Positions 34,351-42,981 of a stretch of DNA of 64,000 bases are shown one piece after another; the first letter of the stretch is position 1; every line of letters begins with the position of its first letter. This DNA comes from Cephaloticoccus primus (GTDB taxonomy: Bacteria; Verrucomicrobiota; Verrucomicrobiia; Opitutales; Opitutaceae), in NCBI RefSeq assembly GCF_001580015.1, contig NZ_LSZQ01000041.1, positions 1-64,000 of the forward strand, read 5' to 3'. The notes beneath the pieces were generated by a model, which was not told where the DNA came from, did no database searches, and worked only from the letters and a program-made list of their open reading frames with translations. The position numbers and the translations under genes were made by a program.

Positions 34351-36897
34351 ATGATTGTGGGCGTCCACCCTTTGGCCGGTTTCGACAAGCTCTTGCACTA
34401 CCGCGTGCCGGAGCGGCTGTGCGGGAGCGTGGGCGTGGGCTCGCTGGTGCGTGTGCCGGTGCTCAATGCGCTGCGGCTGGGTGTGGTGGGCGAGGTGGGG
34501 GCGCCGAAGAATTTTCCCGTGGCGAAGCTCAAATCGCTGGCCGAGCTCGTGTATCCGTTTCCCGCGCTGACGCCGGAGCTGCTCCGGCTCGCGCAGTGGA
34601 TGGCGCGCTACTACGCGGCCTCGCTCGATAGCATCATCGAGACGATGATCCCTGTCGCGGTGCGAAACGGCGCCGCGATCAAGGAGGAGGTGCTGTTGCG
34701 CGCTTTGCCGATGCCCGCCGTCTGCGGCGAAGGCTCGCAGAGCCGAGCGGCAGGCGGCGGGCGCGCGCTGGGGCCGCAGCAGGCGCGGGTGTACGCGTTT
34801 CTCGAAGGGCAGGCGCATCCGCAGCCGAAGGGCGCGGTGCTTCAGCGGCTGGGCGTTTCGGCCTCGGTCGTGGCCGGCCTTATCAAGCGCGGGCTCGTGC
34901 GCGAGGAGCGGCGGCGCGTGGTGCGGCATGCGTACGCGGATGACTGGGCGAGCGGCGAGGTGGCCGCCGCGCAGCCTCCGGCGCTCAATGCGGAGCAGGC
35001 GGCGGCGGCGAGCGCGATTGAGGCTCGTCTGGACGGGGGCGGCTTCGGCGTGAGCTTGCTGCACGGCGTCACCGGCTCGGGGAAAACGGAAGTTTACCTG
35101 CATGCGATTGACCGCGCGCTGAAGGCGGGCGGCGGGGTGATTTTTCTCGTACCAGAGGTCGCGCTCACGCCGCAGACGGTGGCACGCTTGCGCGCGCGAC
35201 TGGAAGCGATTGCGCCCGGGCATGCCTGCATCGTGTGGCACAGCCACCTGAGCGAGGGCGAGCGCTTGGACGGCTGGCTGGCGCTGGCGAGCGGCGAGGC
35301 GCGAGTCGTGGTCGGCGCGCGCTCGGCGGTGTTTGCGCCGGTGCAAAACCTGCGGTTGATCGTCGTCGATGAGGAGCACGAGCCCGCCTACAAGCAGGAC
35401 GAGTCGCCGCGCTACCACGGGCGCGATGTGGCGGTGTACCGCGCGCACCTCGCGCGGGCGCACTGCGTACTGGGCTCGGCCACGCCGTCTCTGGAGAGCT
35501 ACGCCAATGTGCAGGCGGGGAAGTACGCGCTGCTGGAGCTCAAGCAGCGGGTGGACGACCGGCGGCTGCCCTTCATCGACGTGGTCGACATGCGGGTGGA
35601 GATGATGCGCTCGCGCGGGGCGGCGATTCTCTCGCAACGGCTCGTGCACGCGATGCAAGACCGCTTCGAAAAGCGCGAGCAGGTGATCCTCTTTATCAAT
35701 CGGCGCGGCTACTCATCGTCGATGATTTGCCAGGACTGCGGACACGTCGAGGAGTGCGAGCATTGCAGCATCGCGATGACCTACCACCGCACGGATGAGA
35801 CGCTGCGCTGCCACTTGTGCGGTGCGCAGCGACCCGCGCCAGTGCGCTGCCCCAAGTGCGGCAGCCCGAAAATTCGCTGGCGCGGGCTCGGCACGCAGCG
35901 GGTGGAGGAGGCCGTGCGCCGCGTGCTCCCGCGCGCCCGCATCGAGCGGATGGATACCGACACGATGGGACGTAAAAACCGGTTTCGCGAAGTGCTGGGC
36001 GACTTTCGCGCGGGAAAAATCGACGTGCTCGTAGGCACGCAGATGATCGCCAAGGGGCTGGACTTCCCCAACGTCACGCTCGTCGGGCTGGTCGATGCCG
36101 ACATCTCGCTGCACATCCCGGACTTTCGCGCCAGCGAGCGCACCTTTCAGCTCCTCGTGCAGGTGGCGGGGCGAGCCGGGCGGGGCGACCTCGCGGGCGA
36201 AGTGATCGTGCAGACCTTTACGCCGCAGGCCGAGCCGATCCAGTTTTCGCGGCACGCGGATTTTGCGGGCTTCAGCGAGGCAGAGCTCAAGCTGCGGCGC
36301 GATTTCAAGTACCCGCCCTATCGGCATTTGATTAAACACCTGTTTCGCGGCCCCAATCCGGAGAAACTCGCTTTTTACGCCGAGCAGTGGGCGCGCAAAG
36401 TCGAGGCCGAGCTTGGTATGAAAAGCGGTGGGAACGAGAGGCAGGGCGGCGAGGGCAGGGAGCCCGCTGCGGTAATCGCAAGCGGTGAGGGCAGCGAGAA
36501 CGGGAGTATCGAATGCGGGCCAGATGCCGCGGCAGCCGCGCGCGGGCAAAGCAGTGCGGGTGAGCCGAATGTTGCGCCAACCGCAAGTGAACGGGGCAGT
36601 GCGACTGGGCAAGGTGGCGCAGAGGGTGCCGCAAATCCGCGCGGGCAGAGTGGAGTAGATGGGGGCGGCGGCAGCGAATCAAGGAACGGGAGTGAGGGGC
36701 AGAGTGGGCGGGTCGAGCTGCGCGGGCCTTCGCCCTCGCCGATTGAGAAGGTGAAGGATCATTACCGCTGGCAGCTCTGGTATTTTACGGAAAACGTTTC
36801 CAAAACCGTCCCCAAACTCGTGGCCCTGCAGCAGGCATTCCCCTGGCCCAGCGACATCATCCAGGTCCTCGACGTCGACCCCGTGAGCCTGGGCTAG
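34351..36897 (+). CDS. priA: Primosomal protein N' (replication restart helicase)
   Basis: 848 residues, longer than usual (about 730). The N-terminal DNA-binding domain starts VGVHPLAGFDKLLHYRVP. Helicase motifs are GVTGSGKTEVYL near 240, VVDEEHEPAYKQDE near 340, GSATPSLES near 378, and VQVAGRAGRGD near 605. The zinc-binding Cys pairs lie in CQDCGHVEECEHCS, CHLCGAQ and CPKCGS (about 460-510). It restarts stalled forks by unwinding and loading DnaB. Residues about 690-786 are a Gly/Ser/Ala/Glu-rich insert before the conserved end LRGPSPSPIEKVKDHYRWQ. The last 192 bases recur at 41081-41272. Confidence 0.95.
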   Translation: MIVGVHPLAGFDKLLHYRVPERLCGSVGVGSLVRVPVLNALRLGVVGEVGAPKNFPVAKLKSLAELVYPFPALTPELLRLAQWMARYYAASLDSIIETMIPVAVRNGAAIKEEVLLRALPMPAVCGEGSQSRAAGGGRALGPQQARVYAFLEGQAHPQPKGAVLQRLGVSASVVAGLIKRGLVREERRRVVRHAYADDWASGEVAAAQPPALNAEQAAAASAIEARLDGGGFGVSLLHGVTGSGKTEVYLHAIDRALKAGGGVIFLVPEVALTPQTVARLRARLEAIAPGHACIVWHSHLSEGERLDGWLALASGEARVVVGARSAVFAPVQNLRLIVVDEEHEPAYKQDESPRYHGRDVAVYRAHLARAHCVLGSATPSLESYANVQAGKYALLELKQRVDDRRLPFIDVVDMRVEMMRSRGAAILSQRLVHAMQDRFEKREQVILFINRRGYSSSMICQDCGHVEECEHCSIAMTYHRTDETLRCHLCGAQRPAPVRCPKCGSPKIRWRGLGTQRVEEAVRRVLPRARIERMDTDTMGRKNRFREVLGDFRAGKIDVLVGTQMIAKGLDFPNVTLVGLVDADISLHIPDFRASERTFQLLVQVAGRAGRGDLAGEVIVQTFTPQAEPIQFSRHADFAGFSEAELKLRRDFKYPPYRHLIKHLFRGPNPEKLAFYAEQWARKVEAELGMKSGGNERQGGEGREPAAVIASGEGSENGSIECGPDAAAAARGQSSAGEPNVAPTASERGSATGQGGAEGAANPRGQSGVDGGGGSESRNGSEGQSGRVELRGPSPSPIEKVKDHYRWQLWYFTENVSKTVPKLVALQQAFPWPSDIIQVLDVDPVSLG
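36706..36897 (+). repeat. priA 3' end, left copy of a 192-base direct repeat
   Basis: This is the end of the functional priA gene and matches 41081-41272 without gaps. Before the stop codon six bases differ, and all six changes are synonymous in the PriA frame. The stop is TAG here and TGA in the other copy. The pair brackets 4.2 kb containing two genes and a transposase remnant. Confidence 0.9.
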
Positions 36898-37089
36898 TTT
36901 ACTGCCAGAGCTAAGAAATAAGGCAGCTTTTTGAGGCCGAATGGATTTTAGTTGGTTGGGCCCCAAACGGTGGGGTTAAGCCTAGAAGATGCGCTAATCC
37001 CAAACTCTGCCCCAAACGGTTGGCGCACGCTGCGTCATATTTAGGCGCGCGGCGATCTTCTTGAGCCTTCCGACTGTCCGCTTGGAGTT

Positions 37090-38553
37090 GTGAAAATAAA
37101 CAAGATCACAGTCGGGTATATTTTAATAGGACTCACTTTCTTTTCCTATGTTTTGCTAAGAGCAATAAGGGTGGGGGTAACGTATGACGAAGTGGTGACT
37201 TTGCAGGAATTTGTGCCCCACTCGATTTACAATATATTATTTGAAGCACGCCCCATAGCTAATAACCATATTCTTAATACAATATTGATTAAGGCTGTTT
37301 TTTTGTTTGGTGCTCAGTCCCTATTTTTTGCACGAGTTCCAAACTTAATTTCCTTTTTGCTCTATTTGTATTTCTCCTGCAGGATTCTATCAAGGGGTTT
37401 GCCTGGGTTCTACGGTATCGGGTGTTTTGTTCTTTTGATTTGTAACCCCTTTATGCTAGAGTTTTTTAGTCTCGCGAGGGGGTACGGATTGTCGCTTGCG
37501 TTTATGATGGGAGCCTTGTGTTTCGCTTCTGATAATATAAGGAGATTCTCAACTTCTAGCCTTTGTAAAAGCTTAGCTTTAGGGGCGCTTTCGGTTGTTA
37601 GTATATTTTCTATGATTTATTTCGAGATAGCTTTGATTGTGGTCTTGAATATAACTATCTTTTTGAGGAGAGATTGGTCAATCTTTAGAAGATCATTAAT
37701 TTATAGTTCCTTGATTGGTGCTGCATTGCTTGCTGCGATTTCTGTGCCAATTTTCCGATTGGAGAAGTATAATGGGCTGGCGTATGGTGGAAGTCGAGGG
37801 TTTTATAGCGATACGCTACTGTCACTTACTAGATATACTCTGGGTAATTTTGAAGCATCTTATTTTGCTCCATACTTGCTGAACTCATTCTTGTGTATTA
37901 GTATAGCTGTTGTAGGTATTTCCTTTTCCAGAAAGTGGAGGACTTCGCTCTCGTGGCTATTTGTCGGTGTGGCTGGTTTGTCTGTTTTGCTAATTATCTG
38001 CGCTCACTCTCTCGCTGGGGTTAAATACCCAATAGATCGAGTGAGCTTGTTTTTGTACCCACTCATGATGCTCTCGCTTTGCTTTTGCTTATGTGGCCTG
38101 GGGCGCTGGATTGGTACGGGGTTGTTAGCTGTGCTAGTGCTGGCCCTTTCTTCAAATTTTACCCTACGGGCTAATTTTTACAAAACCACGTTGTGGGATT
38201 TCGACTCTCATGCATCTCAAATACTGGAGCTGATTAATGGCATGGGGCGAGCAGAGGGGCGGGTTATTGGATTGAGGATTGTGAATATACTGGGAAGGTC
38301 AGTATCTTATTATGCTAATAAAAATAGGTATGGTTTTGTGAGAATTTTGGATAAGCATGATGCCGTTGAGGAAATCAAAGAAGGATATTATTTTCTGTAT
38401 TTTTCACGAAATGTATTTCCTGATTCTGACTTTGTGAGGCATGATAAGGATAGGCTGCCTAAAGGGCTCTCGGAGGGAGATATTTTTATTGAATATCCTG
38501 AAGAGCAAATAATAGTTTTCAAGGACTTGAAGGGAGGGCTGCCTGACTATTAA
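37090..38553 (+). CDS. Polytopic membrane protein, GT-C/PMT-like
   Basis: 487 residues from a GTG start. About ten hydrophobic segments fill residues 5-350, followed by a soluble C-terminal tail. The first loop has GVTYDEVVTLQEF, an acidic pair after the first membrane helix as in GT-C glycosyltransferases of the ArnT/PMT group, which take sugars from lipid carriers. ARPIANNHILNTILIKA and ARGYGLSLAFMMGALCFASDN follow. The assignment rests on topology and these motifs, not on a firm family match. The gene is markedly AT-rich against the high-GC background and lies in the insert bounded by the priA repeats, so recent transfer is likely. Confidence 0.75.
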   Translation: MKINKITVGYILIGLTFFSYVLLRAIRVGVTYDEVVTLQEFVPHSIYNILFEARPIANNHILNTILIKAVFLFGAQSLFFARVPNLISFLLYLYFSCRILSRGLPGFYGIGCFVLLICNPFMLEFFSLARGYGLSLAFMMGALCFASDNIRRFSTSSLCKSLALGALSVVSIFSMIYFEIALIVVLNITIFLRRDWSIFRRSLIYSSLIGAALLAAISVPIFRLEKYNGLAYGGSRGFYSDTLLSLTRYTLGNFEASYFAPYLLNSFLCISIAVVGISFSRKWRTSLSWLFVGVAGLSVLLIICAHSLAGVKYPIDRVSLFLYPLMMLSLCFCLCGLGRWIGTGLLAVLVLALSSNFTLRANFYKTTLWDFDSHASQILELINGMGRAEGRVIGLRIVNILGRSVSYYANKNRYGFVRILDKHDAVEEIKEGYYFLYFSRNVFPDSDFVRHDKDRLPKGLSEGDIFIEYPEEQIIVFKDLKGGLPDY

Positions 38554-39236
38554 TTTTTACCATCGAAAAGGTGAGCCGAGAGTCAGGCGACTCACTGACT
38601 TGGTAGGCAGGCGGTTGGCAAACTGGATGACAACTTTAATGGCCTTCAGCATGATTCGAGGGCCGCCGCCACAGTGGGACTGGAGCCTGTGGTAGTGGCA
38701 ACACTTTTTGAGAGAGAGTTGCTTGGGCATCGCCAAGCCTGTGCCGAAAGGTGTGCGGGTTCGAGTTTCTTCTTGGGGAATTGAACTTAAATTGCTTATT
38801 AATAGTTAAATAGGTAGATTAAAGCTGTGCGGTTATGAGTACGACGCCCCTTTGTAAGAGCATGTTGATAGCGGGCCGGCGGGATTTTATTTAATTTTTG
38901 CGGAGTTTTGTCTTGCTATCCGGAGGATGAGCCCTTTCACTTACGTCGCTTCCCTTAGTCCGCCCCATCCCCCAAATGATGACACGATGCCCAATTGTGC
39001 CTGTGCTGTGCCCAACCTTTCCGCAGTTTGCTGCGCATTTTGTCACGCGTATCGCGGCAAAAGCTCAGCCTTCCCTGAATGTCGGTCGCATCGAGCGAAG
39101 GCGGGAGTATAACCGCGTACTCGTGAGTCGAAGCGTGGAACTTCATGACCGGCTGGCTGCTCTTATCCTTCCTATGAATCTTCACCTAGTTGCACTCGAC
39201 TTTGTTTCGTCAACTCCTAAACCCTGAACCGTAATT
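38554..39236. other. Gene-free interval inside the priA-flanked insert
   Basis: This 683-base gap has several short open frames on both strands, none with a convincing start, codon pattern or recognisable motif. It is AT-richer at 38790-38900 and GC-richer afterwards. It may contain decayed coding sequence and should contain the promoter for the oxidoreductase gene at 39237. No tRNA or strong terminator was found by eye. Confidence 0.5.
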
Positions 39237-40715
39237 ATGAAAACAAAAACCTCACGACGGAAGTTTCTCAAAAAAGCTTCGGCTGCCGCTGCCGCCTTTA
39301 CCATCGTCCCCCGGCATGTGTTGGGTGGATCGAGCTTCGTTGCTCCCAGTGAAAAATTGGTCGTGGCTGGTATCGCTGCGGGACGTCGAGGCGCTGGCGA
39401 TCTCCATAACTGTTACAAAAGCGGCAAAGTGGAAATCGGCTACCTGTGTGATGTGGATGAAGCTGAGGTTGCTCTCGGTGCCAAGGGCTCCCCTGATCCG
39501 GAGCACTACAAGAAGGCGAAGTATTACGCGGACTTCCGTGAGATGCTCGATAAGGAGCAGCGCCACATTGATGCGGTGTGTATTGCCACACCCGATCATA
39601 ATCACGCGATCCAAGCCTTGGCAGCGATGCAGCTAGGCAAGCATGTGTACGTGGAGAAGCCGATGACTCACGATATCTGGGAGGCGCGCGTCCTGACAGA
39701 TGCTGCCAAACGCTACAAGGTGGTTACCCAGATGGGGAACCAGGGAGCTTCTGATGATGGACCGCGTCTGGCTCGCGAGTGGTACGAGGCTGGTGCGATC
39801 GGTGATGTGCACACTGTCTATGTTTGGACCGACCGTCCCGTGTGGCCGGCAGGTATTCACTGGTCCAGCCCCAATGCCACTATGCCGAAGGATTTGGACT
39901 ATGTGCCCAACTATCACATCCCCAAAGAGAAGAACTGGGACCTATGGCTAGGCACTGCTCCTTACCGAGATTTTGTGGACCGGTTTAATTGGCGCTGCTG
40001 GTGGGACTACGGTACGGGCTCAATCGGCGATATGGGCTGTCACTTAATGGAGCTCCCCTTTAGCGTGCTAGGGCTACAAGAGGTGCAGGAGGTGCACGCC
40101 TCTGCTGGCACGGTGTACAAGGATCACTTCCGCCGCGACGAGTTCTTCGATAGCGTTCCACCATCCTCATATGCCACTTTGCGCTTTGCTAAGACCTCTC
40201 GCACGCAAGGGCCGGTGACTCTGTATTGGATGGATGGAGGAATAACGCCTCCTATTCCTGATGAGCTTGGCCCTGATGAGCCTTTAGGCTCCAACGGCGC
40301 TCTGCTGGTTGGCACTAAGGGAAAGATCTTAGCTGGCGTTTATGGTAGAAATCCCCGGTTGTTACCCACGTCACGACAGGTGAAGGTGCCGCAGAAGTAT
40401 CCGCGGGTACCATTGGCAAGTGGAAACGTGTGGGGCCCTGGACACGCCGCCCAGTGGGTAGAGGCCTGCTTGGCCGGATACGGCAAGAAGGAGCTGAGCT
40501 CCTCCTTTGATATTGCTGGACCGCTTACTGAGGCCGCACTATTGGGTAACTTGGCCATTCGCACGGCGAACATGAAGATGGAAGGTCGCGGTTTCGGCCG
40601 GGACTTCAAGTTACAATGGGACAGCAAAAACATGCGCGTTACCAATTTCGACCTTGCCAACCAGTTCGTGAAGCGGGAGTACCGCCCCGGCTGGGAAGTG
40701 AAATACAAACTCTGA
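39237..40715 (+). CDS. Gfo/Idh/MocA family oxidoreductase, Tat-exported
   Basis: 492 residues. The N-terminus has a twin-arginine signal, SRRKFLKKASAAAAAFTIVP, so export of a folded, cofactor-bound protein by Tat is likely. The NAD-binding Rossmann start VVAGIAAGRRGAGDLHNC is near residue 42. The family signatures are IATPDHNHAIQALAAM near 118 and YVEKPMTHDIWEARVL near 138. WDLWLGTAPYRDF near 235 and WWDYGTGSIGDMGCH near 252 are typical of Planctomycetes/Verrucomicrobia members. It probably oxidises a sugar or cyclitol. It stands alone in the insert, with a Tat-type leader matching many such orphan MocA-like proteins. Confidence 0.9.
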   Translation: MKTKTSRRKFLKKASAAAAAFTIVPRHVLGGSSFVAPSEKLVVAGIAAGRRGAGDLHNCYKSGKVEIGYLCDVDEAEVALGAKGSPDPEHYKKAKYYADFREMLDKEQRHIDAVCIATPDHNHAIQALAAMQLGKHVYVEKPMTHDIWEARVLTDAAKRYKVVTQMGNQGASDDGPRLAREWYEAGAIGDVHTVYVWTDRPVWPAGIHWSSPNATMPKDLDYVPNYHIPKEKNWDLWLGTAPYRDFVDRFNWRCWWDYGTGSIGDMGCHLMELPFSVLGLQEVQEVHASAGTVYKDHFRRDEFFDSVPPSSYATLRFAKTSRTQGPVTLYWMDGGITPPIPDELGPDEPLGSNGALLVGTKGKILAGVYGRNPRLLPTSRQVKVPQKYPRVPLASGNVWGPGHAAQWVEACLAGYGKKELSSSFDIAGPLTEAALLGNLAIRTANMKMEGRGFGRDFKLQWDSKNMRVTNFDLANQFVKREYRPGWEVKYKL

Positions 40716-40726
40716 GTTGGTTTTTG

Positions 40727-40752
40727 CGGCGGTGGTCATATGACCACCGCCG
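40727..40752. terminator. Perfect 26-base palindrome after the oxidoreductase gene
   Basis: CGGCGGTGGTCAT and ATGACCACCGCCG are exact reverse complements with no loop, 12 bases after the stop. A TTTTT run lies on the left side (40721-40725) only, so as an intrinsic terminator it would read best on the minus strand. On the plus strand it is a strong stem without a U-tract. A protein-binding site is another possibility. Confidence 0.45.
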
Positions 40753-40842
40753 TGACACGGCCGGAAAATATGACTATAATGGCATTGAAACTTAAGAAAT
40801 AGATGATATGCCCTATTCGTTAACCTTTTAATATAAAAAGGT

Positions 40843-41086
40843 AATGCGTTATTTGGGGGAACTCGAAGCTAAGTGAATCGTACTACGTCCGAGGCGTATT
40901 TGAAGTGAGTGAGGCAGAGGAGCCTTGGAGAAGTCCATTGTTTTTGATTTGCTCAGGAAGGGCGACTGCGTCTACATTGAGATCGTCTTGAATGCTACAA
41001 AGGCGACCCTATTACGGTCCGACCAAGGATAACGACCGATACTAGCGTCAATCCATACCGACGGTTGGCACGATTATCAAGGGCGA
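40843..41086 (+). pseudogene. IS1595-family (ISXO2-like) transposase remnant
   Basis: Translation in shifting frames gives LGELEA, then ESYY, then RGALEKSIVFDLLRKGDCVYIEIVLNATKATLL, a stop, and SIHTDGWHDYQG. These match in order the DDE core of IS1595 transposases (GEIEADESYF, GAxEKxxVFGLLKRGGKVYxEIVPNxxKATL, IHTDGWxxYDGL). At least two frameshifts and one in-frame stop (TAA near 41030) disable it. The N-terminal and C-terminal parts are missing: the fragment runs directly into the second priA end at about 41081. Terminal inverted repeats were not found. Confidence 0.72.
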
Positions 41087-41272
41087 GTCGAGCTGCGCGG
41101 GCCCTCGCCCTCGCCGATTGAGAAGGTGAAGGATCACTACCGCTGGCAGCTCTGGTATTTTACGGAAAACGTTTCCAAAACTGTCCCCAAACTCGTGGCC
41201 CTGCAGCAGGCATTCCCCTGGCCCAGCGACATCATTCAGGTCCTCGACGTCGACCCCGTGAGCTTGGGCTGA
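41081..41272 (+). pseudogene. Duplicate 3' end of priA (fragment)
   Basis: A 192-base stretch encodes the last 63 codons of PriA (GRVELRGPSPSPIEKVKDHY... to DVDPVSLG) and a TGA stop. It aligns gap-free with the end of the intact gene at 36706-36897, with six synonymous differences and no amino-acid change. It has no start of its own and is joined upstream to the transposase remnant in the same frame. The synonymous-only divergence suggests that the two ends spent time as parts of separate functional priA genes before being brought together. Confidence 0.85.
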
Positions 41273-41704
41273 GGGGAGGCGAGGGGCGGGGGGCTTTGCC
41301 AATAAAAGAGTCTGTGGCCCTGCTTTGCGCGACTTGGATGGGAAGCTCGTTCTGGTTTAGCTGCTGCGCAGGGGTCGCTTCGCGAGGATTGTGAACCGGT
41401 AATTGGGAGCACCCGTTGGGGCGATTTTTTGGAGTTAATGAGTTTCGTTGCGATTTTTCGGTCGTGGTAGGGGGCGTGGTATTCGGGAGAGCGAGGAGTT
41501 CGGGGGGGGAGGAGGGGAGAGCGGGGATTGACGAATTTGGCAGCGGGCAGAGGAGGCTAGGGGGAAGGGGATCAGGGCGGAGGCGCTATCTAGTGAGAAT
41601 TAGTTTCAAATAGATCATTGACTTGAGAGTTGGTCTTAATAGCTGATCTCCCCGCATCTGAAATCCCTGCGACTCCCCTGCCAATCCCTGTTGATTTACA
41701 AGCC
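41273..41704. other. Gene-free interval right of the insert
   Basis: No supported gene is seen in these 432 bases. A minus-strand copy of the dispersed motif (CGATTTTTTGG preceded by CCCGTTGGGG, 41411-41438) lies in the middle, close to the consensus found at 30416. The G-rich stretch at 41470-41580 gives short open frames that look like noise. The promoter of the following small gene is probably in the AT-rich segment at 41590-41700. Confidence 0.5.
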
Positions 41705-41980
41705 ATGAGCTATGCTGCGATTATCCCGACGAGTTACGCCCAATGGCGCGTTTGCATTGAGCAGCGCTGCCGCCAGCCGTTGACGCGTGAGTTTTGCGAG
41801 CGCCGCCTCGCGGCGCTGCGTGATGCGGCGGATTCGCACACGCGGGATTTTCGGCGGCTCTACGGTGAGTCGCATTTGGCGGCGACGGTTTCCTGGTTCG
41901 AGCGCGCGCTGGCAGAGGCTGTGTCCGCTCCGGCTGGCCTCGTCTCAGTGTCGTCCGGTTTGGCGCCCCACGCGGGCTGA
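41705..41980 (+). CDS. Small hypothetical protein (91 aa)
   Basis: 91 residues from the ATG at 41705; the frame extends back to 41630 without a better start. Conserved-looking features are IPTSYAQWRVCIEQRCRQPLTREFCERRLAAL and RDFRRLYGESHLAATVSWFERAL. This fits a compact helical protein of about 75 residues plus a disordered tail. The two Cys residues are six residues apart (CIEQRC-type spacing). Similar small proteins of unknown function occur beside ABC transporter genes in related bacteria, as recalled rather than checked. It precedes the ABC ATPase gene by about 110 bases and may share its transcript. Confidence 0.65.
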   Translation: MSYAAIIPTSYAQWRVCIEQRCRQPLTREFCERRLAALRDAADSHTRDFRRLYGESHLAATVSWFERALAEAVSAPAGLVSVSSGLAPHAG

Positions 41981-42088
41981 TCGCCGATGCCAACGCGCGG
42001 CCCGCCTTTTGCCCGCCCGACGTCCGCCTCCCCACCTCCCTGTTCCCTCAATTTTCTGATCATTCGCTAAAATCCCAGACCCACAACC

Positions 42089-42790
42089 ATGCTCCAGATC
42101 GACCGCCTCGTTAAACGCTTCGGCAGCCACACGGCTGTCAACGGCCTGACCATCTCAATCGCCCCGGGCGAGCTCTTCGCGCTGCTCGGCCCCAACGGCG
42201 CTGGCAAGACGACAACGATCAATTGCTTGCTCGGCTTCATCCAGCCTGACGAGGGCCAGGCGGTGATCGACGGGCTAAGCGTCGTCCAACAGCCGCTGGA
42301 GACGAAGCGGCGGCTCGCCTACATCCCCGAGCAGGTAAATCTCTACGGGCACTTCACGGGCTTGGAGAATCTCGCGTACTTCGCGGAGTTGGGCGGGCAT
42401 CGCTATGCCGAATCGCGCTTGCACGATTTTTTGGCGGAGGCGGGGCTCCAGCCCGAGGCGCACGAGCGGCGCGTGAGTGGTTACTCGAAGGGCATGCGCC
42501 AAAAAGTCGGCATCGCGATCGCACTGGCGAAGGAGGCGAAGGTGCTGCTCCTCGACGAGCCGACGAGCGGGCTCGACCCGAGCGCCTCGCATGAGTTTAG
42601 CCGTTTGCTGGGCCGACTGCGTGAGCGCGGCGTCGCGATCTTGATGGCGACACACGATCTGTTTCGCGCGAAGGAGGACGCCACGCGTGTGGGCATCATG
42701 CGGCATGGCTCGCTGGTGCGCGAGCTGACGGCGGCCGAGATCAGCCACACGGATCTGGAGAAGCTCTACCTGGAAACCATGCGTGACTAG
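42089..42790 (+). CDS. ABC transporter ATP-binding protein
   Basis: 233 residues, a single ABC domain. Walker A is GPNGAGKTTT near residue 35, the signature sequence YSKGMRQKVG near 132, Walker B KVLLLDEPTSGLDPSA near 153, and the switch His in MATHDLF near 190. The subfamily resembles NosF/CcmA-type ATPases that pair with ABC-2 permeases. It presumably works with the two DUF3526-like permeases encoded downstream. The leader before the ATG is C/T-rich (CCTCCCCACCTCCCTGTTCCC) rather than purine-rich. Confidence 0.94.
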   Translation: MLQIDRLVKRFGSHTAVNGLTISIAPGELFALLGPNGAGKTTTINCLLGFIQPDEGQAVIDGLSVVQQPLETKRRLAYIPEQVNLYGHFTGLENLAYFAELGGHRYAESRLHDFLAEAGLQPEAHERRVSGYSKGMRQKVGIAIALAKEAKVLLLDEPTSGLDPSASHEFSRLLGRLRERGVAILMATHDLFRAKEDATRVGIMRHGSLVRELTAAEISHTDLEKLYLETMRD

Positions 42791-42981
42791 GCCGCGGCGA
42801 GCTCCCGGAGGAGCGCGCACGCGTGCATGCCTTTGTGGCCTCTACATTGCACCGCACGTAGCCGCGCCCTCCGCCGCCCCCCCCCAAGGCTCCTTCCGCA
42901 CAGGGGCCGTCTCGTTTTTCCCCCGCCTGTTTCCTCCGCTAACTACGCCGCTTTACTCCACCGAAGACTCCCACTTTTCCC

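Noticed and set aside
36898-37089. An attachment site next to a tRNA gene for the priA insert.
   Set aside because: There is no tRNA here; the only tRNA lies near 21.9 kb and has no duplicated 3' end nearby.
38927-39227. Short frames of 61-83 residues before the oxidoreductase gene.
   Set aside because: No motif, poor composition, overlapping each other on both strands.
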